Positions 37,130-45,673 of a DNA stretch of 64,000 nt are shown in pieces; the stretch's first letter is position 1, and each line of letters begins with the position of its first letter. This DNA is from Microbacterium oxydans. GTDB lineage: Bacteria; Actinomycetota; Actinomycetes; Actinomycetales; Microbacteriaceae. Made by a program: the position numbers and the translations under genes. Below the pieces are notes generated by a model. That model did not search any database and was not told the origin of the DNA. It saw only the letters and a list, made by a program, of their open reading frames with translations. The DNA is taken from positions 1,364,001 to 1,428,000 of the forward strand of contig NZ_CP092891.1 of NCBI RefSeq assembly GCF_026559675.1. The letters are read 5' to 3'.

Positions 37130-38481
37130 GCCGTGTCGCTGCCCGGGGCGGCCCATCCGCCGTCAGCTCCGGTGGGCGGTGTCGGCGGGGTCTGCGATGC
37201 ATCCGTCGGCGCGACGGGTGCGGGCGGAGGCGGGGGAGGGAAGGCTGCGGGGGCGGAGCCGGCTGCGGCGTCCTGCGGGGTCGGGTACCCCTGTGCCGGG
37301 TAGGGCTGTGCCGGGTAAGGCTGTGCGGGGTAAGGCTGTGCGGGGTAGGGCTGTGCGGGGTAGCCCTGGGTCATCATCACGTGCTCGGGCACCTGCCGCG
37401 GCGGTGGCGCCGAGCTGACCGCCCGGGACGGGTCGACGCTGAACGGATCGCCCTGCTGCTCCTCGCTCCAGCCGAGGTCGCGGCGCTCCACATAGGCGAT
37501 GAGGGTCTGGTCCAGCCCCTCGTACCGCATCCGGCAGTCGAGGTAGACCAGGGCGGATCCGGTGCTCTGCACCACGAGGGTGATCGCCTGGATGACCAGC
37601 AGCAGCACCTGCGGCGCGAGCAGGGTGAGGGCGTAGCCGACGATGGCGCTGGGCTCCGGCGAGCCGGTGGGGGCGATCACCGAGCCGAGGAGCGAGCTCA
37701 GCAGCGTGAGCGGCAGGCTCACGACCTGCATCGCCAGGCCCATGATCAGGCTGATCAGGAACGTCACCCCGAAGGCGACCCAGAAGCGACCGCGCGTGAG
37801 GCGCCAGGAGCGCACGAAGGCGTCGCGGAATCGAGCCCGTTCGAGGACGAGGATCGAGGGGACCAGCAGCAGCTTCGTGGTCAGCCACACACTCAGCGGG
37901 ATGTAGACGAGGACGATGACGACCACGATCAGCACGACCGCGCCGATCATCTCGACGCTGCCGCCCAAGCCTCCGGCGACGAAGCCTCCGATGACGGCCG
38001 CGGCGACGACGAAGAGACCGAACAACGCCACCACCGACAGCGACGCGAAGCCCGCCAGGCGCCAGAACGCGGGCGCCATCCGACGCCACAGCATGCGCAG
38101 CGTGGCCTTCACGCCGATCGCGGCATAGCCGATCTCCGCGGCGACGACGCCCTGCATCATCGCCGTGAACGCGATGGAGGCGAGCCCGACGGCGATCCCC
38201 GCGATCACGTTGATCCCGATCGTCCCGGCCAGTACCGCCTCGAAGTCCGGCGACGAGGGAGACACGGTCTCGAGGCGGGAGAACGTCGTGAACAGCACCA
38301 CGCCCATCACGCCGGCCGTCGCGATCACCACGACGAGCTGGATGACGACGGCGAAGCCGAAGAGCACCTTCGGATTGTGTCGCAGCGCCGCGAACGCCTT
38401 GCCCAGCAGCATTCCGAAGGTCAAGGGATGGAGAGGGATGATCCCCTTCTTCGGAGCAGGCGTCCATGTCTGGCCACTCAC
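37126..38481 (-). CDS. Polytopic membrane protein with Pro-rich repeat tail
   Basis: This 451-residue protein has about six to eight membrane segments over residues 30-310, including long Val/Ile-rich helices. The closing membrane domain carries FGVTFLISLIMGLAMQV and a DCRMRYEGLDQTLIAYVE segment like the membrane domain of glycerophosphodiester phosphodiesterase-type proteins. The cytosolic tail has five tandem PYPAQ-type repeats followed by Pro-rich and Ala-rich sequence. GTG 38481 has GGAGG 8 bases upstream. It heads the operon continuing into DUF4129, DUF4350, moxR and DUF58, and diverges from mtrA. Confidence 0.72.
   Translation of the reverse strand: MSGQTWTPAPKKGIIPLHPLTFGMLLGKAFAALRHNPKVLFGFAVVIQLVVVIATAGVMGVVLFTTFSRLETVSPSSPDFEAVLAGTIGINVIAGIAVGLASIAFTAMMQGVVAAEIGYAAIGVKATLRMLWRRMAPAFWRLAGFASLSVVALFGLFVVAAAVIGGFVAGGLGGSVEMIGAVVLIVVVIVLVYIPLSVWLTTKLLLVPSILVLERARFRDAFVRSWRLTRGRFWVAFGVTFLISLIMGLAMQVVSLPLTLLSSLLGSVIAPTGSPEPSAIVGYALTLLAPQVLLLVIQAITLVVQSTGSALVYLDCRMRYEGLDQTLIAYVERRDLGWSEEQQGDPFSVDPSRAVSSAPPPRQVPEHVMMTQGYPAQPYPAQPYPAQPYPAQPYPAQGYPTPQDAAAGSAPAAFPPPPPPAPVAPTDASQTPPTPPTGADGGWAAPGSDTA
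37291..37365 (-). repeat. Five 15-bp tandem repeats (PYPAQ)
   Basis: Five consecutive units of the form CTGTGCSGGGTARGG on the plus strand encode Tyr-Pro-Ala-Gln-Pro pentapeptides in the tail of the membrane protein. The units differ at only a few positions, so copy number probably varies between strains by slippage. Confidence 0.85.
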
Positions 38482-38565
38482 AGGCACTCCCTCCATCGTG
38501 CGGCTCCCATCGTGTCATATCCCACGCGTGGTGCGCAGACCTGGGGTCGGCGGGACTCGGTGCCA

Positions 38566-38571
38566 TAAGGT
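38566..38571 (+). promoter_or_regulatory. Leaderless -10 box TAAGGT for mtrA
   Basis: TAAGGT is followed by 7 bases and ATG 38579. Confidence 0.5.
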
Positions 38572-38578
38572 AACTGTT

Positions 38579-39259
38579 ATGACCTCACGTATTCTCGTGG
38601 TCGACGACGACACCGCGCTCGCCGAGATGATCGGGATCGTGCTGCGCACCGAGGGCTTCGAGCCGGTGTTCTGTGCAGACGGTGCGCGGGCTGTCGACGA
38701 ATGGCGCACGCAGCGGCCGGATCTGGTGCTGCTCGACCTCATGCTCCCGGGGATGGACGGCATCGAGATCTGCACGCGCATCCGTGCGGAATCGGGCGTC
38801 CCGATCATCATGCTCACGGCACGGACCGACACCGCGGACGTGGTCCGCGGCCTCGAGGTCGGTGCGGACGACTACATGGTCAAGCCGTTCAACCCCAAGG
38901 AGCTCGTCGCGCGCATCCGGACGCGTCTGCGTCCGACGCCTCAGGCCACCAGCGAGCAGCTGCGGGTCGGCGACCTCACCGTCGACGTCGACGCGCATGA
39001 GGTGCGCCGGGGCACGGCTCCGATCGCGCTCACCCCGCTCGAGTTCCAGCTGCTCGTCGCGCTCGCGTCGAAGCCTCAGCAGGTCTTCTCCCGCGAGATG
39101 CTCCTCGAGCAGGTGTGGGGCTACCACTACAAGGCCGACACCCGGCTGGTGAACGTGCACGTCCAGCGGCTCCGCGCCAAGGTCGAGCTCGACCCGGACA
39201 ACCCGAAGATCGTGATGACGGTGCGTGGCGTCGGCTACCGTGCCGGGAGTGTCGGCTAG
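38579..39259 (+). CDS. mtrA: Response regulator MtrA
   Basis: This 226-residue OmpR/PhoB-type regulator has the acidic pocket VVDDD (8-12), phosphoacceptor Asp in LLDLMLPGMDG (about D53), T80 and K102 (YMVKPF). Its C-terminal winged helix contains LTPLEFQLLVALASKP and HVQRLRAKVE. MtrA controls cell-division, wall-hydrolase and DNA-replication genes in actinobacteria. It forms an operon with the kinase gene 7 bp downstream and lpqB beyond. It diverges from the membrane-protein operon over about 97 bp. Confidence 0.96.
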   Translation: MTSRILVVDDDTALAEMIGIVLRTEGFEPVFCADGARAVDEWRTQRPDLVLLDLMLPGMDGIEICTRIRAESGVPIIMLTARTDTADVVRGLEVGADDYMVKPFNPKELVARIRTRLRPTPQATSEQLRVGDLTVDVDAHEVRRGTAPIALTPLEFQLLVALASKPQQVFSREMLLEQVWGYHYKADTRLVNVHVQRLRAKVELDPDNPKIVMTVRGVGYRAGSVG

Positions 39260-39266
39260 GAGCACG

Positions 39267-40952
39267 ATGGCCGCGACGACAGCGACCACCACGACGGTCG
39301 CTGTTCTGCGCGACTGGCGAGGCTGGCCGACGATGCTCGGCATCCTGTGGCGCCGATCGCTCCGGTTCCGGACCCTCTCGATCACGTTGCTGGCGACGTC
39401 GCTGGCGATCTTCATCACCTGCGTGACGATGGCGCTCGTCATCCAGAGCGACCTCTTCATCTCCCGCAAGGACGTCGCGCTGGACGATGCGCGCAGGGCG
39501 GTCGACGAGGCGCAGCGGATCCTCGACGTGGCCGAGGTCGGAGACGATCCCGCCGCGCTCAGCACGCTCTGGGACAGCACCAGGGACACGCTGGCGCGCA
39601 CGTCGGGCACCGACATGCTCGCCGGCTACAAGATCGACGACGGCAACGGCGTCCGTCTGAACGGCTTCGAGGCCGGACTGAGCGCATCCCTGCTGAGCCC
39701 CGAACTCCAGCGGCGCGTCGTCGAGCTCGATGACCGTCAGGCCTGGCAGTCGGTGGCACTCCCGGCGGAGGACGGGGGAGTCGTCCCCGGCATCGTCGTG
39801 GGGCAGCAGCTCCAGGTCCCGGAGGCGGGCCCGTTCGAGATCTACTTCGCCTACGACCTCGGCGATGCGGATCAGACGCTCGTGTTCGTGCAGCGCACCC
39901 TGTGGATCGCCGGGATCGGGCTCGTGGCGATCGTGGCGGCGATCTCGTGGATCGTGCTGCGGACGGTGTCGACCCCGATCATCCAGGCCGCCGAGACGAG
40001 CGCGCGACTCGCCGCGGGCGATCTCGGAGTGCGACTCGCGGTGCACGGCGAGGACGAGCTCGCGGTCCTCGGACGTTCCTTCAACGCCATGGCCGACAGC
40101 ATCGAGGCCCAGATCAAGGAGCTCGGCGAGCTCTCCATGGTGCAGCAGCGGTTCGTGTCGGACGTGTCGCACGAGCTGCGGACCCCGTTGACGACGATCC
40201 GGCTGGCCGCCGACCTCCTCAACGACCAGCGCGAGGAGTTCGATCCGACCGCCGCCCGCACCGCCGAGCTCCTGCACGCGCAGGTGCAGCGGTTCGAGAC
40301 GCTGCTGTCCGACCTGCTCGAGATCAGTCGCTACGACGCCGGCTCCGTCCAGCTCGAACTGGAGGCGACCAGCCTGGCGCACGTGGCCGAGGACATCATC
40401 GATCAGATGCGCCCCCTGGCCGACGGACACGGCACGGAGCTGCGGCTCGTCGCTCCCGGCGGCTACTCCCCGGTGGACATGGACCCCCGACGGGTGCGGC
40501 GGGTGCTGCGCAACCTCATCGGCAACGCCATCGAGCACGGCGAAGGCCGCCCCGTCGTCATCACGGTCGACAGCAACCAGTACGCGGTGGCAGCGGGCGT
40601 GCGCGACTTCGGGCTCGGCATGGAGCCCGAGGACGCCGAGCGGGTGTTCGATCGCTTCTGGCGTGCCGATCCCTCCCGCCAGCGGACGATCGGAGGGACC
40701 GGGCTCGGGCTGTCCATCGCCCTCGGCGACGCGACGCTGCACGGCGGCACGCTCGCGGTGTGGTCGGAACTCGGCGTCGGCACGAACTTCGTCCTCACCA
40801 TCCCGCGACACGAGGGCGTGCTCGACGGACCGAGCCCGATCTCGGTCGAGCCGCAGGAGCCCCTCGCCGAGCTGGGAGACGCGACACAGCCGATCTCGAT
40901 CTCCGAGATCCCGCCGGACCTCGACCTCTTCGACGAGAGGGACCGACCATGA
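39267..40952 (+). CDS. mtrB: Sensor histidine kinase MtrB
   Basis: This 561-residue kinase has a first membrane helix at about 36-58, an extracytoplasmic sensor region, a second helix at about 212-232 and a HAMP domain. The HisKA motif VSDVSHELRTPLTTIR carries the phospho-His, and the ATPase boxes NLIGNAIEHGEG, DFGLGMEPED and GGTGLGLSIA follow. It phosphorylates MtrA. ATG 39267 was chosen for AGGAG 4 bases upstream; GTG 39249 inside the mtrA 3' end is an alternative. It overlaps lpqB by 4 bp. Confidence 0.95.
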   Translation: MAATTATTTTVAVLRDWRGWPTMLGILWRRSLRFRTLSITLLATSLAIFITCVTMALVIQSDLFISRKDVALDDARRAVDEAQRILDVAEVGDDPAALSTLWDSTRDTLARTSGTDMLAGYKIDDGNGVRLNGFEAGLSASLLSPELQRRVVELDDRQAWQSVALPAEDGGVVPGIVVGQQLQVPEAGPFEIYFAYDLGDADQTLVFVQRTLWIAGIGLVAIVAAISWIVLRTVSTPIIQAAETSARLAAGDLGVRLAVHGEDELAVLGRSFNAMADSIEAQIKELGELSMVQQRFVSDVSHELRTPLTTIRLAADLLNDQREEFDPTAARTAELLHAQVQRFETLLSDLLEISRYDAGSVQLELEATSLAHVAEDIIDQMRPLADGHGTELRLVAPGGYSPVDMDPRRVRRVLRNLIGNAIEHGEGRPVVITVDSNQYAVAAGVRDFGLGMEPEDAERVFDRFWRADPSRQRTIGGTGLGLSIALGDATLHGGTLAVWSELGVGTNFVLTIPRHEGVLDGPSPISVEPQEPLAELGDATQPISISEIPPDLDLFDERDRP

Positions 40953-42667
40953 CCCGATCGACACCGGGAAGGCTGCTGCGCGGTGCGGCGCTGGCACTCG
41001 CAGCACTGGTCCTGACCGCCTGCGCGGGGCTCCCGACCAGCGGCGGCGTCAGCGTCGGGCGGGAACTCGGCCAGTCCTCGCAGGACGTGGACTTCCTGCC
41101 CGTCGCGTCGGGGCCGATCACCGGTGCCGGCCCCGAGGGCATCGTCGAAGGCTTCCTGGAAGCGGGCATCACCACGTCGGACAGCTGGGCCACCGCGCGC
41201 AAGTTCCTCTCGCCGAGCCTGCAGCGCACCTGGCGGCCGTCTGCCGGGGTGTCGGTCGATTCCGGGACGGACACCCGCACGATCACCTCCGACGTCCCCG
41301 CGGATCAGGTCGAGGACGCGGACACCGCGGAGGTGCAGGTGATGCTGGACCTCGTCGCGAGCGTCGACGAGGCCGGCGCGTACTCGGAGGCGCTCGGAGC
41401 GTCGAACATGCCGTTCACGCTGCAGCGCATGGAAGACGGCGAATGGCGCATCACGCAAGCCCCGGACGGGGTCGTGATCGACGAGACGCGATTCGTCAAC
41501 GTCTACGACGGATACCCCCTGCAGTACTTCGACCTCAGCTGGTCGCGACTCGTCTCCGACATGCGATGGTTCCCCCGGAGTCAGAGCCCCGCGACGGCGG
41601 TGACGCGCGCCCTGATCGGAGGAGCCCCCAGCGATTGGCTGGACTCCGCCGTGCAGAACGCCTTCCCCGTGGACGTGCAGCTGGCGCAGGATGCCGTCCC
41701 CGTCGTCGGCCAGGTCGCCGAGGTCGCCCTCACCCGCCCCGCCACCGGACTGGATGACACCACCCTCGCCCGCATGCGCACGCAGCTCCAGGCGACGCTC
41801 AAGGCGGCCGGCGTCGCGATCACCGGTGTGCAGTTTAAGGTGGACGGACGCAGTCTCGACGCCGGAACCGTGGACGTCGTCGAGCCGACCGCCGACATCG
41901 GCACGCTCGTGCTGCAGGACGGTGCCTTCGGGCGGATCGTGGGGGATGAGATCACGCCCATCGCCGACATCAGCGACGATATCTCCGCATTCGAGCAGCC
42001 CGTCCGCTCCATCCAGGTGGCGACCGACGACTCCCGCGCCGCCGTGCAGCTCGCGGACGGCCATGTGTACCTCGCCGGCGCGGGCAACCCCGTCGAACTC
42101 GATGCTCGGCCGGGCCTCATCGAACCGTCGCTCGACCCCTACGGCTATACCTGGACCGTGCCGGCGGGCGAGCCCGGAGCGGTGAAGGCCATCGGCAGCG
42201 ATGGCGCGGCGCACGATGTCGCCAAGGCCTGGCCGACCGCGTCCGACATCTCGAACCTGCGGGTCGCCGCCGACGGCACCCGGGTCGCCGCCGTGATCAC
42301 CGCCGGCAAGCAGCGCTGGGTCGTCGTGGCGGCCGTCGTGCGCGACTCCTCGGGCGTCCCGGTGGAGATGGGCGACATCAAACAGCTGATCCGGATCGCC
42401 GAGCCGGCGATCGATCTGGTGTGGTTCGGTCCGGACCGGCTGGGCGTCCTGGTCGATCCGAGCGCCCCACGGCTGCTCACTCAGATGGTCGGTGGTCCGG
42501 GAGCGGCCGAGGCGGCCCCGACCGACGCGGTGGCGGCTGCGGGAGCGCGCAGCGCGGCGGGCGTGCGCATCCTCGGCACGGGCGGACAGCTGTTCGCGCA
42601 CGCGGGTTCGGCCTGGCGCGAGGTCGCTTCGGGAGTCTCGGTGCTCGGCACCCGCGTCGGGGAGTGA
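40949..42667 (+). CDS. lpqB: Lipoprotein LpqB
   Basis: This 572-residue lipoprotein has a short basic N-terminus, a hydrophobic core and lipobox LVLTACAG with the lipidated Cys at about 26. A GerMN-like domain (about 200-320) precedes a beta-propeller-like C-terminal domain with YTWTVPAGEPGAVKAIG. LpqB modulates MtrB in mycobacteria, and the mtrA-mtrB-lpqB order is widely conserved. It is located outside the membrane, anchored by the lipid. The ATG overlaps the mtrB stop (ATGA). Confidence 0.95.
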   Translation: MTRSTPGRLLRGAALALAALVLTACAGLPTSGGVSVGRELGQSSQDVDFLPVASGPITGAGPEGIVEGFLEAGITTSDSWATARKFLSPSLQRTWRPSAGVSVDSGTDTRTITSDVPADQVEDADTAEVQVMLDLVASVDEAGAYSEALGASNMPFTLQRMEDGEWRITQAPDGVVIDETRFVNVYDGYPLQYFDLSWSRLVSDMRWFPRSQSPATAVTRALIGGAPSDWLDSAVQNAFPVDVQLAQDAVPVVGQVAEVALTRPATGLDDTTLARMRTQLQATLKAAGVAITGVQFKVDGRSLDAGTVDVVEPTADIGTLVLQDGAFGRIVGDEITPIADISDDISAFEQPVRSIQVATDDSRAAVQLADGHVYLAGAGNPVELDARPGLIEPSLDPYGYTWTVPAGEPGAVKAIGSDGAAHDVAKAWPTASDISNLRVAADGTRVAAVITAGKQRWVVVAAVVRDSSGVPVEMGDIKQLIRIAEPAIDLVWFGPDRLGVLVDPSAPRLLTQMVGGPGAAEAAPTDAVAAAGARSAAGVRILGTGGQLFAHAGSAWREVASGVSVLGTRVGE

Positions 42668-42759
42668 CTCTCCCTCCACGGTGAGCCCGAGCCCGGCGTC
42701 TTCCGCGGGACGCGGCTCTCGGTGCCGAGGGGATGCTCCCGCGCCCGCAGAATCGACGG

Positions 42760-43407
42760 ATGCCCGCAGAACCCCGACTGCTCCGGATCGGTGCAGAGGT
42801 CGCCGCCTTCCTCCTCGCGGCGACGTGCGCGGGCTGTGACGAGCCGGGAAGCCTCCTGTGTCCGCGATGTCGTGCGCAGCTGGTGCCCCGGCCCCAGGAG
42901 GGATCGACGCCTCGAGGCATGCCGTTCGCCGCGGCGCTCCCGTTCCAGGGCGTCGGCGCCCGCTGCATCCGCAGGCTCAAGGACGAGGGGGACACGTTCC
43001 TCGCTCGTCCGCTCGGTGCGGTCCTCGCTCCGCTCCTGACGCCGCGCGTGACGCCGAGCACCTGGGTCGTGCCCGTCCCGACCGCGCGGAGGGCGTTCCG
43101 CCGCCGCGGTTATCGGGTGCCGGAACTGCTCATCCGCGGTGCACGGGCCGATCCGCAGCGTCTGCTGTCGGTGACGACGAGCGCCGCCGATCAGCGGGGC
43201 CTCGGCGCGCGGGCACGGGAGGAGAACGTGCGCGGCACGATGCGCGCACGACGGCGGGGAGACGGGGCTGAGGCGGTGATCGTGGACGACGTCGTGACCA
43301 CCGGGGCGACGCTCGACGAGGCCGCGCGGACCCTCGAGGCCGCCGGCTTCCGTGTCGTGGCGGCGGTCGCGCTCGCCGCCACGCCGAGCCGCGCCGGATT
43401 CGGATGA
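42760..43407 (+). CDS. ComF-family phosphoribosyltransferase-like protein
   Basis: This 215-residue protein has an N-terminal zinc-ribbon-like cluster (ATCAGCDEPGSLLCPRCR) and a phosphoribosyltransferase-fold domain ending in AVIVDDVVTTGATLDEA, the PRPP-binding loop. ComF proteins assist DNA uptake in competent bacteria; in actinobacteria the role is open. ATG 42760 was preferred because CAGAAT, a weak -10, lies 6 bases upstream; an in-frame ATG at 42733 is possible. Position between lpqB and hpf matches the mycobacterial order. Confidence 0.88.
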   Translation: MPAEPRLLRIGAEVAAFLLAATCAGCDEPGSLLCPRCRAQLVPRPQEGSTPRGMPFAAALPFQGVGARCIRRLKDEGDTFLARPLGAVLAPLLTPRVTPSTWVVPVPTARRAFRRRGYRVPELLIRGARADPQRLLSVTTSAADQRGLGARAREENVRGTMRARRRGDGAEAVIVDDVVTTGATLDEAARTLEAAGFRVVAAVALAATPSRAGFG

Positions 43408-43539
43408 AGCTCATCGGGAACACACCGGCGACACAGCGGGACGACCCCGTGACATCCGTCGGCGGGCGGGCTACGGTTGGGGGACACAAGGCGACCACGG
43501 TCCGCCCTTGGCCGGGAGGACCGGGACAAGGAGGCAGCA

Positions 43540-44196
43540 ATGGAAACAAGCATCGTTGGCGTCGGAGTGGGTATCACCGATCGCTTCCGAACCGTTGTCG
43601 AAGAGAAGATCGCCAAGATCCAGATGCTCGCGTCCCGAGCGCAGCGCCTGGATGTCAAGGTCACCCATCGCGTGTATCGCAACGGCCGGGTGCCCGATGA
43701 GACCGTCGAGCTGACACTGGTCGGCAAGGGCCCGGTCGTCCGTGCGGAAGCGACCGACGGCGACAAGTTCGTGGCTCTCGACCTCGCGGTCGACAAGATG
43801 TCCGAGCAGCTGCGTCGCGCCAAGGAGAAGCGAGTCGATGGTCGACAGCACCCGCGCGGCGCCCACTTCGAGAAGGGCAGTGGAGCGCTCGAGGGCATCG
43901 ATGTCCAGCCGGCATCGGCTGACATCCTGCACGCGGTCGCGACCGGCAGCGTGCCGGTGCAGAAGACCGAGGACGAGGAGTACTCGCCCGTCGTCATCCG
44001 CACGAAGAGCTTCGACGCCGAGTGGATGACCGTCGAGGAGGCGGTCGACCGGATGGAGCTGGTCGGACACGACTTCTTCCTGTTCGTCGATGTGCGCACC
44101 GATCACCCGAGTGTCGTCTACCGCCGCAAGGGCTGGGACTACGGCGTGATCGCCCTGAGCACTCAGGCTCCGCCGTCGGAGGCTCTCGCCTCCTGA
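43540..44196 (+). CDS. hpf: Ribosome hibernation promoting factor, long form
   Basis: This 218-residue protein has an N-terminal S30AE domain (about 2-100, METSIVGVGVGITDRFRTVV to KMSEQLRRAKEK) that binds the 30S decoding centre. A linker leads to the C-terminal dimerisation domain (about 155-215, VVIRTKSFDAEWMTVEEAV, HDFFLFVD, DHPSVVYRRKGWDYG). The long form pairs two ribosomes into inactive 100S dimers in stationary phase. AAGGAGG five bases before ATG 43540 is one of the strongest ribosome-binding sites in the window. TACGGT near 43471 may be the -10. A hairpin terminator follows the stop. Confidence 0.95.
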   Translation: METSIVGVGVGITDRFRTVVEEKIAKIQMLASRAQRLDVKVTHRVYRNGRVPDETVELTLVGKGPVVRAEATDGDKFVALDLAVDKMSEQLRRAKEKRVDGRQHPRGAHFEKGSGALEGIDVQPASADILHAVATGSVPVQKTEDEEYSPVVIRTKSFDAEWMTVEEAVDRMELVGHDFFLFVDVRTDHPSVVYRRKGWDYGVIALSTQAPPSEALAS

Positions 44197-44207
44197 GCGG
44201 ACATGCA

Positions 44208-44242
44208 GAACGGCCCGACCCCGTACAGGGATCGGGCCGTTC
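44208..44242. terminator. Hairpin terminator between hpf and the coiled-coil gene
   Basis: GAACGGCCCGA (44208-44218) pairs with TCGGGCCGTTC (44232-44242), an 11-bp perfect stem around a 13-nt loop. Lying between convergent genes, it can stop transcription in both directions. Confidence 0.75.
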
Positions 44243-44271
44243 TCACGTTCGGCCGCCGTCGCGGCCGGATG

Positions 44272-45597
44272 TCAGTCGAAGATGCCGTCCAGGATGCTCC
44301 CGATCACGAGTCCACCGAGGATGCCGGAGGCGAGGTCGCCACCGCCGCCACCGCGACGGGGACCGCCACCCCAGCCTCCGCCGCCGCCCCAGTCCTGATC
44401 CTGCGGGCGAGAGGAGTCGATGTCGCGCTGGGCGAGCTGCAGCGCCTCGGCGGCGAGATGAGCGACGCGACGCGCCTGCAGCAGCGCCGCCTCGCGGGTG
44501 TCCTCCGCGGGCAGCAGGTCGGAGAGGTCGACCCGGAGCCGCTCGGCCTCGGCGAGCCGGGTGCGGGCGTCCGCACCGATCCAGCCGCGATGCCCGGCGA
44601 TGAGGCCGCGGGCCACACCGAGCTGCCGGTCGGCGTCGTCGATCGCGTGCTGCACCTGGGGAATGCTCGGCAACGGGTTCTCGGCGCGGTGGCGGGCCTT
44701 CGCGATCGCGTCGTCGAGGGCGGAGTTCGCATCGCGCAGCTGCGAGAGCTCCGCGAAGGGGTCATTCGGTCGACCTGCGGGCGTCAGCGCAGCCAGTGCC
44801 GCCTGGAGTGCGGTCACCGCTTCGGCGACGGCCGGTACCGCGGGGGCGTTGCGCGCCGCGATCAGATCGCCGCGGGAGTCCGCCACCACCTCGGCGAGGG
44901 TCGACTCGGCTCGCAGCGCCTCGATCTCGAAGTCCTCGACCGCGTCGAGCAGTGCGGAGGCGCGTCTGGTGGCCTCCGTCGCCGTCTCGAGCGCGACGTT
45001 CGCCTCTTCGTTCTGCTTCGCGGCGCGACGGCGTTCCGAGACGTCGGCGCTGTGGGTCGCGAAGCTGATGAGCTGTTCGGCCTCCGCCGCGCTGGCGGTG
45101 ATCTGGTGCATCGCGGATTCCGAGTAGCGCGCGGACAGACGCGCGACGGCCTCGTTGGTCTGGGGGATCCGGGCGCTGAGGGCCGCGGCGTCCGCGCGCA
45201 CCTGCGCGATGACCTCGGGCGCGCGGCGCACCTTGGAGACCGACTCCGCGAGCACGGATGTCTTCTCGTCGAGCAGATCCTGCGCCCAGTCGCACAGCTG
45301 CAGGATGCGCGCGTTCCTGGTGCGCAGCTCCTCGTCGGTGTCGGGGATCTCGTCGTGGTTCAGCTGGTGGAGCTGGAACGCCTCGCGCAGATGCGTGCGG
45401 ACCGCGGCGAGCGCCTTGCGCAGGTCGGCCGTGAGCGACTCGCCGAGCTCGGCCTCCGCGAAGGCGAGCTCATCCGACGTCGTGCGGATCCGCTCGTCCG
45501 CTCCGACCAGGGCCTGCTCCGCACGGCGTGCGAGATCGGCGTCCTGTGCGGCGAGTTCTTCCTGTTCGCGTTTGCGTCTGCCCCAAAATCCAGCCAT
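44272..45597 (-). CDS. Coiled-coil protein with Gly-rich hydrophobic tail, unknown
   Basis: This 441-residue protein was not recognised. It starts MAGFWGRRKREQEELAAQD and continues as almost unbroken Ala/Glu/Arg-rich helix with heptad character to about residue 385. It then has a Gly/Trp-rich linker (WGGGGGWGGGPRRGG) and a short apolar C-terminus, LASGILGGLVIGSILDG, that could insert into or lie on a membrane. The layout resembles the C-terminal part of TPM-domain or PspA-like proteins without the globular domain. A -10 box TAGGAT sits 6 bases before the ATG. Confidence 0.65.
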   Translation of the reverse strand: MAGFWGRRKREQEELAAQDADLARRAEQALVGADERIRTTSDELAFAEAELGESLTADLRKALAAVRTHLREAFQLHQLNHDEIPDTDEELRTRNARILQLCDWAQDLLDEKTSVLAESVSKVRRAPEVIAQVRADAAALSARIPQTNEAVARLSARYSESAMHQITASAAEAEQLISFATHSADVSERRRAAKQNEEANVALETATEATRRASALLDAVEDFEIEALRAESTLAEVVADSRGDLIAARNAPAVPAVAEAVTALQAALAALTPAGRPNDPFAELSQLRDANSALDDAIAKARHRAENPLPSIPQVQHAIDDADRQLGVARGLIAGHRGWIGADARTRLAEAERLRVDLSDLLPAEDTREAALLQARRVAHLAAEALQLAQRDIDSSRPQDQDWGGGGGWGGGPRRGGGGGDLASGILGGLVIGSILDGIFD

Positions 45598-45603
45598 GAA
45601 CCG

Positions 45604-45609
45604 ATCCTA
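45604..45609 (-). promoter_or_regulatory. Leaderless -10 box TAGGAT
   Basis: On the minus strand TAGGAT is followed by 6 bases and ATG 45597. Confidence 0.5.
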
Positions 45610-45673
45610 GTTTCCCGCGTGCCGCAGCTGGCTGAGCATCCGCTTCAGGTGGACGATGTTCGCTCAGGGCACG

